This document shows positions 14,669 through 23,694 of a DNA stretch of 49,759 nucleotides, piece after piece. Every line of letters begins with the position of its first letter. Position 1 is the first letter of the stretch. The stretch spans positions 1-49,759 of the forward strand of contig JACQUC010000123.1 of the NCBI GenBank assembly GCA_016210495.1, written 5' to 3'. Source of the DNA: Chloroflexota bacterium (GTDB lineage: Bacteria > Chloroflexota > FW602-bin22 > JACPRP01). A model generated the notes under the pieces. The model made no database searches and was not told the DNA's origin. It was given only the letters and a program-made list of their open reading frames with translations. The position numbers and the translations under genes were made by a program.

Positions 14669-15733
14669 TTATTGCAGCGTTTTGATGGCCTTCTGCCAGT
14701 AGCTAGTATCTATGAATTTCTCCACCTTGGGAAGCGGCGGCGTCATGTCGCCCATTTCGCCCATGGCGTCGATGACAGCCTGAAGCCCAGGCACGCTGAT
14801 GGCGCCATCCTTGTCCCAGGAGGCCGCGTTAACGTAGGTTTCGTAGACCGATATCGCGTACTTGTCCTCCAGCTTGACGTGCTGCTGCAGGATAGCCACG
14901 GCCTCGTTCTTGTTCTTGGGATCGTACACCCACCTGGTCCCCTTGATCCACGCCCTGGCCAGTCCAATGATCGTCTGCTCGTTTTTCTCGGCCCACTCCT
15001 TCTTGGCGGCGTGAGCGGCCCACGCGTAGCTCTTCACGACTTGCGTAGTGGTGTCTAGCCGATTGTATCCTTCATCGACAGCCTGCTGATCTTGAGGCGG
15101 CAGAAGGAGAGCTGCGCCGACCGAGCCCGACTTCAGCGCGGCTACTCGCTCCGGAGTCCCACCGACCTGTATCAAGTCGTAGTCGGTGCTCTCCTTGAGG
15201 CCGTTGGCGGCCAGCATCTTGCGGGCAAAGTAGGCATCGGAGGACTTCAACGCGCTGACGGCAAAACGCTTGCCCTTCAGGTCACTGTAGGTTCTTACTG
15301 CCTTCGGCGTAACGAGGCTGTAGATGGGCACGTTCCAGCCGCCAAGGACGATGGCTAGCTTCTCTCCCTTTTCGACCGCTCTGATCATCCAGTCGGGAGT
15401 GTAATTGGCGATGTCTAGCGAACCGCCCACGAGGGCGCTGATCATCTTGTCGCCCGTCGAGATGTAGACGATGTCCAGGTCGATATTCTCCTCTTTGAAG
15501 AACCCCTTGGCTATCGCGGCGTAGGCGGGCAGGGTCTCGGCAGTAGGGAAGGCGCGGCCGTAGTGCAGGGTGACGGGTGGTCCAGTTGGCTTCGTTTGCG
15601 CAGGTTTGGCTTCGGCCGCTTTTTGCGGCTCGGCGGCCTTGGGTGCCGAGGGTGCCGGCGCTGCCGCGGGGGCGCAGGCGCCGACGAGGATCGCCACGGT
15701 CGCGATGACGGTGAACAGGATTCTCTCAGCCAT
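14669..15733 (-). CDS. NMT1/ThiY-type ABC substrate-binding lipoprotein (SBP-1)
   Basis: Periplasmic-type binding protein of 354 aa. An N-terminal signal ends in a lipobox (ILVGAC, Cys ~20), then an Ala/Pro-rich linker, then the NMT1 fold ('AYAAIAKGFFKEENIDLDIV', typical of pyrimidine-precursor, taurine and nitrate binders). The start at 15733 follows AAGGAGG. It ends in SYWQKAIKTLQ, a signature also seen in SBP-4 and in the gene scars at 29347 and 34182. It is cotranscribed with UbiD-2. No permease is adjacent; it may use the single permease/ATPase pair at 21896-23549. Confidence 0.9.
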   Translation of the reverse strand: MAERILFTVIATVAILVGACAPAAAPAPSAPKAAEPQKAAEAKPAQTKPTGPPVTLHYGRAFPTAETLPAYAAIAKGFFKEENIDLDIVYISTGDKMISALVGGSLDIANYTPDWMIRAVEKGEKLAIVLGGWNVPIYSLVTPKAVRTYSDLKGKRFAVSALKSSDAYFARKMLAANGLKESTDYDLIQVGGTPERVAALKSGSVGAALLLPPQDQQAVDEGYNRLDTTTQVVKSYAWAAHAAKKEWAEKNEQTIIGLARAWIKGTRWVYDPKNKNEAVAILQQHVKLEDKYAISVYETYVNAASWDKDGAISVPGLQAVIDAMGEMGDMTPPLPKVEKFIDTSYWQKAIKTLQ

Positions 15734-15785
15734 GTTTTTGCCTCCTTGATTGAAAACTTCTTGTAACCTCTTGCCAAGCGAGCGC

Positions 15786-15814
15786 ATGATAGCACTGCTC
15801 TGGTGCCGAGTCAA
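15786..15814 (-). promoter_or_regulatory. sigma-70 promoter for SBP-1/UbiD-2
   Basis: Minus strand: -35 TTGACT (15814-15809), 17-base spacer, -10 TATCAT (15791-15786), 53 bases before the SBP-1 ATG. It would give SBP-1 and UbiD-2 their own transcript within the long minus-strand run. Confidence 0.65.
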
Positions 15815-15965
15815 GAAGCGCGGGGCAGTCGAGCGCCCCTTGAAGCTCGCCGGCAAGCTCTTGGCAAGAATGCGCTTGCCCTCGGTCTTTTCGACAAAAC
15901 GAACGAGGCGGTACTTGTCTTCTACCTCGTCACCCTCCATCGGCGGCACGGGCTCGCGACCCGGC

Positions 15966-16664
15966 TCAACTTTGGCACAGATGAATGTCGCTAACGTAGT
16001 CGAGAACCTCATCCAACGAGATCACGTTGGCGTACTTGGCATTCATGTCGTAGAGACTTGCGTCGTGAAAGAACGGCGATCGATCAAAGCAGCAGTCCTC
16101 CACGACGAAGACCGTGAAATCGTTGTTGAACCCATCCACGGCCGTGGCACGAACGCAGCCGGAGGTGCTGGTCCCACATACCAGCAGGCTGTCCACACTC
16201 AAGGCGCGCAGATGTGTGGCAAGCCAGGTGTTGAAGAAGCCACTGGCCTTGGGTTTTTGTAGCACCAGCTCGCCCGGCCGGGGAGCGATGGACTCGTCGA
16301 TCTCCAGACCCTTCTCCTCCTCGCCAGGCGGCCCGTATTCGCTCCCGGGCGGCTTGCCGGGACGTGGCTTGCACGTCGGGATGCGCAAGAGGGGGACGGT
16401 GTAGACCACCGGTATGCCGTTCTCGCGACACGTCCCAATCAGCCGCGCGATCTTTGGTAGCGTAAGCCATCCCACCTCCCCACAGCTCGCCTGGTGGGTC
16501 TCCACGGACTCGAGCACGTTCTGGGGCTTTGGCCCGAGGAACGCTCTGGTGACGTCGACGATCACCAGCGCAGGCCTCTTGCCGAACGGTTGGCGGTGGC
16601 CAAAGCCGGCCTTGTCGAAAACGGCTCTATCTTCCTCAGGCACAACCAGTTGCCATTCTTTCAT
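15966..16664 (-). CDS. isochorismatase-fold cysteine hydrolase, N-carbamoylsarcosine-amidase-like (amidase 1)
   Basis: 232 aa. Catalytic triad of the family is visible: D37 (VIVDVTRAF), K137 (QKPKASGFF) and C170 in CGTSTSGCVRATA, which is the N-carbamoylsarcosine amidohydrolase-like form rather than nicotinamidase. It is expected to hydrolyse an N-carbamoyl or amide group to acid, ammonia and CO2. ATG 16664 is preferred over an upstream in-frame GTG because GGAG has correct spacing. It follows the hydantoinase-like gene by 24 bases, as expected for a ring-opening enzyme feeding a carbamoyl-cleaving enzyme. It is closely related to amidase 2. Confidence 0.88.
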   Translation of the reverse strand: MKEWQLVVPEEDRAVFDKAGFGHRQPFGKRPALVIVDVTRAFLGPKPQNVLESVETHQASCGEVGWLTLPKIARLIGTCRENGIPVVYTVPLLRIPTCKPRPGKPPGSEYGPPGEEEKGLEIDESIAPRPGELVLQKPKASGFFNTWLATHLRALSVDSLLVCGTSTSGCVRATAVDGFNNDFTVFVVEDCCFDRSPFFHDASLYDMNAKYANVISLDEVLDYVSDIHLCQS

Positions 16665-16688
16665 AATCACTCCTTCAACGGCACACCG

Positions 16689-18158
16689 TCACTCGATTGG
16701 ATACGTGGCGTGCCCGGCTTTCCTCGGCTGATACCGGCCCGTCGGCTCGCCGACCATCCTGGCCTTTGGCGCGTCTGCCGGCCACTCCATCACCACGTTC
16801 CCTCTCAAGATCACCATCAGTGGCCAGCCCTTCATCTGCCATCCTTCGTAGACCGACCAGCCGGCATCACACTGAATCGACTCTTTCTTCACTTCTCTTC
16901 TAAGGTCCAGATCGACGATGACCAGGTCTGCATCCGCGCCCGGCCTGATCACCCCCTTCTTGGGATAGAGGCCGAAAACCCGGGCGGGATTCTCGCAGCA
17001 CACCTGGACCATTCTTTCGAGAGATATTCTCCCCTTGTTGACCCCCTCGCTCAGCATCACGGGCAGGTAACCTTCCATGCGCGAGGGGAACCCGCTGATG
17101 GTCTCCCACACGTTGCCCTTGTCCATGTCCTCCCTTGGTCTGGCGACCACCACGTGGTCTGTACCCGAGCAGTCGACGATGCCGTCTCGAACGGCTGCCC
17201 ACAGCTTCTCGATGGTCTCCTTGTCCCTCAGCGGCACGTTTACTTTCCAGACATCGTGGTCAAGGGAAAGGTAGCAGGCGCTGGTCTGGCCGTAGACCTT
17301 GACCCCATCGGCCCTTAGTTTCTGAATGACGTCCAGAGTTTCCTGAGTCGTGACGTGCTGAATGTAGAGAGGGCAGCCGGTGACCTTGGCGTAGTAGCCG
17401 TAGGTCCAGACGTGGCCAGCTTCACAGAAGTGTGGCGAGCGGTCATCCCACGCGGCCATATCGGTGCGGCCCGCCTTGACCAGACGATCCTCGAAGAGTC
17501 TGACGATCTCCCAGTTTTCAGGGTGGATGGACACGATCCCCGGAGGACCTATGCGCGCCGCGTTTTCCAGCGCCAGATAGACCGTGCCGTCGTCGAAGCC
17601 GGGAAATCCCATGAATCTTTGGGCGTACCACTTGCTGGCCACGCGCGGCCCTTGCTTCATATGCATATAGAACTTGAAGGAGGTAACCCCATGTTCCTCG
17701 GCCAGTTTGGGAATTTCCAGCACCTGCTCATCCGTGGTGACGATCGGGGTGAGGAAGTAATCTACTCTCGAATGATTGTTCCCCAGTTCCTGGAACAGGT
17801 CCATCACCTCGCTGAATGGCCGAATGTCCTCGTCCGAGGGAGGCCAGCCATCTTCTTCCCGTTTGATGCCCGTGCTGGCCACCTGTATCCCCCAGGTCGT
17901 CACGCCACTGGCCAGGGCGGATCGGGTCTCACTGATTAGGTCGGTTTTCAGTGGTCTGTTCCCCGCCGGATGTCCCTCCGGGTCGACCAGACCGGGCAGC
18001 ATGTGCTTACCGCCCGCGTCGATAGTTCTTCTTGCCGCAGGCATCGTCTCTTCCGAGCCAACGGCGACGATCTTTCCGTCCGCCACGGCGACCGCTCCGG
18101 GAAACACGCCAGCCGGAGTAACTACCTTCCCATTTCGCACAACCAGATCGACAACCAA
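16689..18158 (-). CDS. hydantoinase/dihydropyrimidinase-like hydrolase (Hyd-1)
   Basis: 489-aa cyclic-amidohydrolase homologue, cytoplasmic. It keeps the carboxylated Lys (K162, TSFKFY), metal His H212 (SIHPEN) and H268 (YIQHVT) and catalytic D334 (SGTDH). The usual first motif, D-P-H-x-H, reads D-P-E61-G-H63: the first His is Glu. The same change occurs in Hyd-2 and Hyd-3. TTG 18158 is chosen as start from the alignment with its paralogues and from GGAGGGAAGG just upstream. It sits between UbiD-3 and amidase 1, consistent with opening a cyclic amide or ureide ring. Allantoinase or dihydroorotase activity is not excluded. Confidence 0.88.
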   Translation of the reverse strand: MVVDLVVRNGKVVTPAGVFPGAVAVADGKIVAVGSEETMPAARRTIDAGGKHMLPGLVDPEGHPAGNRPLKTDLISETRSALASGVTTWGIQVASTGIKREEDGWPPSDEDIRPFSEVMDLFQELGNNHSRVDYFLTPIVTTDEQVLEIPKLAEEHGVTSFKFYMHMKQGPRVASKWYAQRFMGFPGFDDGTVYLALENAARIGPPGIVSIHPENWEIVRLFEDRLVKAGRTDMAAWDDRSPHFCEAGHVWTYGYYAKVTGCPLYIQHVTTQETLDVIQKLRADGVKVYGQTSACYLSLDHDVWKVNVPLRDKETIEKLWAAVRDGIVDCSGTDHVVVARPREDMDKGNVWETISGFPSRMEGYLPVMLSEGVNKGRISLERMVQVCCENPARVFGLYPKKGVIRPGADADLVIVDLDLRREVKKESIQCDAGWSVYEGWQMKGWPLMVILRGNVVMEWPADAPKARMVGEPTGRYQPRKAGHATYPIE

Positions 18159-18211
18159 TTTCCTTCCCTCCAAACTACAATAATCCTAAGCCTTCATCGG
18201 CAGAAGCATAC

Positions 18212-19636
18212 TTACCGAGTTAGATCATCGCCCCACTTGGTCCTCGTAGCTGCCTTCAACTCCTCGCTAACTGCGGCGACGGCGGGAAACTCATCTTTCC
18301 ACTCCCACGGGCGACAGGCGTCGATGATGGCTCGCGAGTTGAACTGTCTCTGTTCCCAGGGGAGTGCCGGGTCCATGGGACAGCTCAAGCAGCGCTTGAA
18401 GATCTCGATGGACTTCTCGGGATCGGTGCGGCTGCAAACCGCCCACATCACCTCATTCAGGTCGCCCACATCGATGTCCTCGTCTACCACAACCACGTAC
18501 CGACCCATATAGACGCTGGCGTGGCAGAAGGTGGCGATGTGCGCAGCCTGTCTGGCGTGGCCAGGGTACCGCTGCTTGATCGACACGGCGATCAGGAAGC
18601 GCGGCCCGCCGACCTCCAGGCACCACACGCCTGTAACGTCCGGCACACCCGCTTTTTCCAATTCGTCGTGGATTATCGCAGACCTGACCAAGTTCTGGTG
18701 AATGGTTGGAGCGTTCACCCCCTTTTCGTGGAAATTCCCGAGAATGATGGGGTCGTGGCGATGATAGATGGCCTTGACCTCGATTATCGGCTCCTCCCGA
18801 GAACCGCTTCCATAATAGCCCGTCCACTCGCCAAAGGGGCCCTCGTCGTAATTGTTCCCCGGCAGGAACTCGCCTTCCAGGACGATCTCGGCACGCGCGG
18901 GTATGGGAAGGCCCGTAAGCGGGCCTTTCATCACCTCGATAGGCTCGCCCTTGATGCCGCCCGCGTAGTCGTACTCGCATACTCCATACGGCACCTCGAG
19001 CGAGGCAGCCAGAAAGAGAACAGGGTCGTGCCCGACGGAAATCGCCACGGGGCAAGGTTTTCCCTGGGCGAAGTACTTGTTGCGCTGGATGTAGCCGTGC
19101 TTCCCGGTGGATATGCAGGGGACGACGTGGTTGCGGTCGATCACCTGCGTGCGGTAGGTGCCGAAATTCACCCAGCCGTCGTCGGGGTCCCGGGTGATCA
19201 CGGCAGTGGCGGTGCCTATGTAGCGCCCGCCGTCTAGCAGATGCCAGAAGGGCGAAGGGAACTCCAGCACGTTCACATCGTCTCCCGTGTGGACGTTCTC
19301 CATCACTGGCCCGGTCTCGACCCACGTCGGCTCCACGGTGGACAACTCCCTGAGCTTCCCCCGCCAGAGCTGCACGTATTCGCGTTTGCTGAGGCCAAGG
19401 GGCATACCCGAAGTAAAGGCGATGCGGTCGAAAGATGCGAGGGGATTGACCACAATGCGATAGCCAGCGGGATAGTCCTTCAGCCGATCGAAGAGCAAGG
19501 CAGGACAGTTCTCGGTGGGACTGGCCAGGGCGCACAGCGCCCCAACCTCCAGATTCCAGTCGGCGCCGTCGAAGCGCTTGATCTCCCTTAACCTGTCAAC
19601 CTCCTCCATCCAGTCCCTCAGGTCACGATAGGTCAT
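18212..19636 (-). CDS. UbiD family prFMN-dependent decarboxylase (UbiD-3)
   Basis: 474 aa, close paralogue of UbiD-1 and UbiD-4, with the prFMN/metal set N157, H180, E221 and the triad R162, E265, E270. ATG 19636 has GGAGG upstream and matches the N-termini of the paralogues; the longer in-frame extension reads antisense to nothing conserved and is rejected. It lies 80 bases after ferredoxin 2 and 53 bases before Hyd-1, in the most complete module of the window: flavoprotein, ferredoxin, UbiD, hydantoinase, amidase. Confidence 0.92.
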   Translation of the reverse strand: MTYRDLRDWMEEVDRLREIKRFDGADWNLEVGALCALASPTENCPALLFDRLKDYPAGYRIVVNPLASFDRIAFTSGMPLGLSKREYVQLWRGKLRELSTVEPTWVETGPVMENVHTGDDVNVLEFPSPFWHLLDGGRYIGTATAVITRDPDDGWVNFGTYRTQVIDRNHVVPCISTGKHGYIQRNKYFAQGKPCPVAISVGHDPVLFLAASLEVPYGVCEYDYAGGIKGEPIEVMKGPLTGLPIPARAEIVLEGEFLPGNNYDEGPFGEWTGYYGSGSREEPIIEVKAIYHRHDPIILGNFHEKGVNAPTIHQNLVRSAIIHDELEKAGVPDVTGVWCLEVGGPRFLIAVSIKQRYPGHARQAAHIATFCHASVYMGRYVVVVDEDIDVGDLNEVMWAVCSRTDPEKSIEIFKRCLSCPMDPALPWEQRQFNSRAIIDACRPWEWKDEFPAVAAVSEELKAATRTKWGDDLTR

Positions 19637-19716
19637 TGGCCTTTTCCTCCAGACTTCGCTGAGATCTCGGGCGCTATGGTGTGGACAGCACTTTGCTGCC
19701 CAGTCACAAGGTCTGT

Positions 19717-19920
19717 CTACGCAACTCCCTCGACGGGGCCAATTACAATGCACTCGTGAGGACAATCCACCTCGCAACTGAAACACTGGGAGCAATCTTC
19801 GGGATAGACAGGGACTGCTTTTCCCCCTCGCATTCGTATTACGTCGTTCGGGCAAGCCTGCTCGCAAGCGGTACAACCAATACACCGGTATCGATCAATG
19901 CTGATTATTCTTAGGGTCAC
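19717..19920 (-). CDS. 2[4Fe-4S] ferredoxin, AprB-like (ferredoxin 2)
   Basis: 67 aa, GTG start (GGAAGG upstream), two four-cysteine motifs (CIGCTACEQACP, CSQCFSCEVDCP). It differs from ferredoxin 1 at only four positions (32, 36, 38, 56). It lies 47 bases downstream of flavoprotein 1, a pairing that resembles the AprA/AprB flavoprotein-ferredoxin arrangement. Likely role: electron transfer between flavoprotein 1 and the cellular low-potential pool. Confidence 0.92.
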   Translation of the reverse strand: MTLRIISIDRYRCIGCTACEQACPNDVIRMRGGKAVPVYPEDCSQCFSCEVDCPHECIVIGPVEGVA

Positions 19921-19967
19921 GTTCCTTCTTTCCTCCTCGCACTGTCTATCACAGCACACCTCCCCTG

Positions 19968-21647
19968 CTATTTCACCGGCTCATCCCAAATCCGCACCTC
20001 GCCGTCTTCAAGTCTGGCAAAGGTCCATCTAAGCCACCGAGCGTCGTCCCTTTCTGGGTAATCCTCTCTATAATGGACACCTCTGCTCTCAGTGCGATGC
20101 AAGCCGCAGGCCGCCATAATCTCCAGTTGCAGCAGCTCAGCGCGAAGGCCGATCACTTTTGCCAGGTCGTGGTAATCGCTCGCCTGCACGTGGGCCGAAA
20201 CCTCGCGTCTGAGCGAGCGAGTCAGGTCACGCGCTTTCTCCAGGCGGCTCGGCCGCTTGATAAGACCAATGAGTTGCTCATGCTTGATGGGGCGGGCCAG
20301 CTTCTTGATCTCGTGGCTGCTGATCCCCACATCTCTCTTCAATGGCGCCAAAATATCGTCTTTGATCTGCCGTGCCTGAGACTCATCGGGAGCAGGCTCC
20401 TCTGCTTCGGCGACCGCTCGACTCGCGCCTTTGCCAGCTCGTCGTCCGCCGATGCCCGCCTCCACCCCGTGGGTGATGATGTTGCTCACCCCGTCCTCGG
20501 GATGGTCGGTTACCGCGCCGCCGGCGAAGAGACCCGGTACTCCCGTGTTCCCCCATCGATCAACCCGCACGCCCGCTGGACCGTCGCCATCCAAATGCGC
20601 TGTATACGCAATCTTATCTTTGCGCAACGATAGTCCAGCCTTCTCAAACGACTTGACCACTATGGGTATGGCATCCTCTATGCGCCGGTGAGCCTCCTCA
20701 CTGGCGTGCCTGACGTCCACATAAACGGGACCCATTCCCTCTGCTTCCTCTGTCGCAATCGCCCGACACATTACGACGCGAGGAGCACGTTCCATTCGGC
20801 GCGCATCCCACTTCTCCATAAACCTCTCGCCCTTCGAATTCAGCAGGTATGCGCCTTCTCCGTAAAGGATCGACGCTCCCGGAGCACAACTGAAGTTAAG
20901 TGGCGAAGAAGTAGCGTAGGCGATATCCATGTTCCTCACCGCTGCTCCAGCCTCAAGCGCCAATCTGATCCCATCCCCGCTAAGAGACGGCATATACTGT
21001 CCAACACCCACAGCATCGCTGAGGTAGCCGTAAAGTGAGCCGCAGGCAAGCACGGTAACTTTGCTGAGAAAAGCGTATAGTCGACCTGTCCGCAAGCTGA
21101 AGCCGAAAGCCCCAACCACTCTACCATTGGTGGGTGCCCTGCCATCCGAGGTCAAGAGACTGGTTACGGCGACTCTTTCAACGACTCGGACGCCGCGCCG
21201 GAGCACCTCGCCACGCAGCACAGACATCATCTGGAACCCACCCTTGGTCATAACCACATTGCGGGCGTAGTAGTGGGCGACGCCAGGCCGCGTCACATAT
21301 TCCCCATTCCGCTTCTCAAAATGGCATCCCCACTTCTCGAGATCTCTTATGATCTCGGTTGTCTCCGGTATCATACCTTCCAGTCGGTTTTCGTCCACGA
21401 GCCCCTGACCTGCCTCCAGACACTCCTGGTACCACTTATCGTAGTCATCTCGCTCCGGATCGAAGTAGGTTAGCGTTCCGGACATCTGGGGGCTGATACC
21501 GCCTCTACCGACCTTAGCTCTTTCAACTATGACGGTGCTCAGGCCTTCTTTTCTGGCTTCCAGAGCTGCAAAGCACCCCGCGATGCCACTGCCAACAACC
21601 AGAACGTCGCACCTCACGACTTCGTCGACTAGTTCGCTTAAACCCAT
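19968..21647 (-). CDS. FAD-dependent fumarate-reductase/AprA-like flavoprotein (flavoprotein 1)
   Basis: 559-aa soluble flavoprotein. The N-terminal FAD-binding motif is G19-x-G21-xx-G24 (VVGSGIAG), with a second dinucleotide-type segment (TVLACGSLYGY) and the C-terminal family signature ESRGVHYREDYPERDD. It lacks the quinone-linked membrane subunits of succinate dehydrogenase, and the next gene is an AprB-like ferredoxin. The typical reaction class is two-electron reduction or oxidation of a C=C or heteroatom bond. By context it would reduce or oxidise the ring of the decarboxylated compound. The start is supported by AAGGAGGAGG. Flavoprotein 2 is a close paralogue; a 3' fragment lies at 7835. 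Confidence 0.88.
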   Translation of the reverse strand: MGLSELVDEVVRCDVLVVGSGIAGCFAALEARKEGLSTVIVERAKVGRGGISPQMSGTLTYFDPERDDYDKWYQECLEAGQGLVDENRLEGMIPETTEIIRDLEKWGCHFEKRNGEYVTRPGVAHYYARNVVMTKGGFQMMSVLRGEVLRRGVRVVERVAVTSLLTSDGRAPTNGRVVGAFGFSLRTGRLYAFLSKVTVLACGSLYGYLSDAVGVGQYMPSLSGDGIRLALEAGAAVRNMDIAYATSSPLNFSCAPGASILYGEGAYLLNSKGERFMEKWDARRMERAPRVVMCRAIATEEAEGMGPVYVDVRHASEEAHRRIEDAIPIVVKSFEKAGLSLRKDKIAYTAHLDGDGPAGVRVDRWGNTGVPGLFAGGAVTDHPEDGVSNIITHGVEAGIGGRRAGKGASRAVAEAEEPAPDESQARQIKDDILAPLKRDVGISSHEIKKLARPIKHEQLIGLIKRPSRLEKARDLTRSLRREVSAHVQASDYHDLAKVIGLRAELLQLEIMAACGLHRTESRGVHYREDYPERDDARWLRWTFARLEDGEVRIWDEPVK

Positions 21648-21895
21648 TAATCCCTCCTCCTTGTCCCAAGCCCGCGATCCTCAGGTTGACTCGCGCGCAC
21701 GATGCGTGCGTCGATGCCAGAGATCCCTACGCAATACGATCAGCCCAGGCCCGTCATACCTTTCCCCTGGGCAGTTGCTTGGGAAATGCGTGATGCACGC
21801 GATCGCGAGCACTTCCGCTTCGATCATACGGCCAGTTGCCATTCCGGTCCCCAAAGCTTCGGCCCCATACTTTTCTTATGGAACTCGGCAAAAGT

Positions 21896-22696
21896 CTAAC
21901 GCTGTATTCCCAGCCTCATCCCCTCCAGGACTTCCTCCTCGATCATCTTCCAGATGCGATCGACATAGGCTATGAACTTTGAGGTGTGTTTCACGTCGAG
22001 AGTTCGGGGCCGTGGAATGTCCACCTCGATGATCTCCTTCACTCTGCCGGGACGGGCCGTAAACACGTATACCCGATCGGAAAGGTAGACGGCTTCGTCG
22101 ATCTGGTGCGTGACGAACACGACGGTCTTGCGATGCTGCGACCAGATCTTAAGCAGTTCCATTTGCATAACCTCTCTGGTCTGCGCATCAAGGGCCGCAA
22201 ATGGCTCGTCCATTAGCAGCACCTCGGGATTTACTGCCAAAGCGCGTGCCAGATTCACTCGCTGCCGCATGCCGCCCGAAAGCTCGTGCGGGTAGTGCTT
22301 CTCGAAGCCCTCCAGACCCACCAGGCGCACGAACCGGTTAACTGTCTCTCTACGTTCTGGTCTGGGTCGACGCCGGACTTCCAGCCCAAAGACGACGTTC
22401 CCCTCAACGGTTCTCCATGGCCATAGCGTGTCCTTCTGGAAGACGAATCCCCGGTCGGTCCCGGGTTTGCTAACAGGCTTCCCGTCGAGCAATATCTCGC
22501 CGCCGCTGGCCGGCACCAGGCCGTCCAGGATCCGTAGCAACGTGGTCTTGCCGCAGCCGCTCGCACCCACGATGCTCACAAACTCTCCGGAACTGACCGA
22601 GAGGCTGACGTCCCTGAGAACCTCAAGTTCTGGGCCATCTTCCTTCGCAAACTCGTGACACAGATTCCTTGTCTCTAACTTTGCGACGACAGCCAT
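21896..22696 (-). CDS. ABC transporter ATPase, SsuB/TauB/ThiZ type
   Basis: 266 aa. Walker A GASGCGKTT, Q-loop, signature LSGGMRQRVNLARAL, Walker B LLMDEPFAALD and switch His are all present. ATG 22696 (GGAG upstream) is used; the upstream extension is not conserved. It follows the permease by 19 bases. With the NMT1-type binding proteins it forms an importer of the nitrate/sulfonate/pyrimidine-precursor class. It is the only transporter ATPase in the window, although six binding-protein genes are present. Confidence 0.93.
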   Translation of the reverse strand: MAVVAKLETRNLCHEFAKEDGPELEVLRDVSLSVSSGEFVSIVGASGCGKTTLLRILDGLVPASGGEILLDGKPVSKPGTDRGFVFQKDTLWPWRTVEGNVVFGLEVRRRPRPERRETVNRFVRLVGLEGFEKHYPHELSGGMRQRVNLARALAVNPEVLLMDEPFAALDAQTREVMQMELLKIWSQHRKTVVFVTHQIDEAVYLSDRVYVFTARPGRVKEIIEVDIPRPRTLDVKHTSKFIAYVDRIWKMIEEEVLEGMRLGIQR

Positions 22697-22715
22697 CGAC
22701 AGTCTCCATCCACTT

Positions 22716-23549
22716 CTACACTTTGAACTTTCGCCACGGAGCAACGGCTGCCTCAAGCCACTGCAGAATCGATATCACAGTCACCGCGGCGAAGGCCAGC
22801 AGCAGAATCGCCACGAACAGCCCCGCTGGATCAAACGATTGGGACGTCGAAAGGATCAACAGGCCTAATCCTGCCCTCGCGCCAAACAGCTCCGCAACTA
22901 CCACACCCACAATACCGCGCCCAACCCCTAGCCGAAGACCGGTGATGATGAAGGGCAAGGCCGCAGGAATGAGAATCTTTTGAAAAATCTGCAGCTCCGA
23001 GGCTCCAAACGAGCGGGCAGCCTCGATGAAATCCTGCTCCGTCGCCCGTATCCCCGCCACCGTGTTGATTATCACCGGTATGACGGTGACCAGAAAGACC
23101 ACCGCGGCCTTGGATTCTAGCCCGATGCCCAAGCCTAAGATGAAGAGGGGCGCCAGCGCAACCGTTGGCGTGGAGTAGAGTACCGATATCACCGGGTCAA
23201 TGTAATCCCGAAGGGTGTCCTTGACGGCCAGCACCGCACCTGATGCTACGCCCACCGCCGCAGCAACGCCGACGCCCAACAAGAACTCGGTAACGCTCAC
23301 CTGAACGTGTTTCTGGAGTTCCCCAGTGGACATGAGCTTCGTGAAGGCAGCTCCAATGCTGGAGAAGGGGACGAACAACGCCTCGTTGGTTATTACGTAC
23401 CTCCCAATCACCTCCCAGAGGATCGCGATGATTACAAAGGAGGTGATGGCCCGCCGTGCCGCCCTGCTTTGCCTATAGAGCTTCCGCAAGGTGCCGCGCT
23501 GGGAAACACCCTTGCGGGCTACCCGCGCTCCAGTAACGCTGTCGCTCAT
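22716..23549 (-). CDS. ABC transporter permease, SsuC/TauC type
   Basis: 277 aa with about six membrane helices and the binding-protein-dependent transport EAA-like loop (EAARSFGASELQIFQKILIPAALPF compressed: EAA...G...I.LP). It pairs with the ATPase immediately downstream and with SBP-2/SBP-3 upstream. The likely ligand is a small anionic or heterocyclic compound taken up for the UbiD/hydantoinase route; specificity cannot be read from the permease. Confidence 0.92.
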   Translation of the reverse strand: MSDSVTGARVARKGVSQRGTLRKLYRQSRAARRAITSFVIIAILWEVIGRYVITNEALFVPFSSIGAAFTKLMSTGELQKHVQVSVTEFLLGVGVAAAVGVASGAVLAVKDTLRDYIDPVISVLYSTPTVALAPLFILGLGIGLESKAAVVFLVTVIPVIINTVAGIRATEQDFIEAARSFGASELQIFQKILIPAALPFIITGLRLGVGRGIVGVVVAELFGARAGLGLLILSTSQSFDPAGLFVAILLLAFAAVTVISILQWLEAAVAPWRKFKV

Positions 23550-23694
23550 AGTAGTAGTCCTCGTTCAGCTTTTGATAGGTGCATCCTCTCGAGCGAAGCG
23601 AAGGGTGTCGCCACCGCACAAGCCGAGACCCCATTCGCGTTCGCTCAAGCTGATGGTGCTTGCGCCAATTCCGTGCCTCCAGACCAAACAGGTG

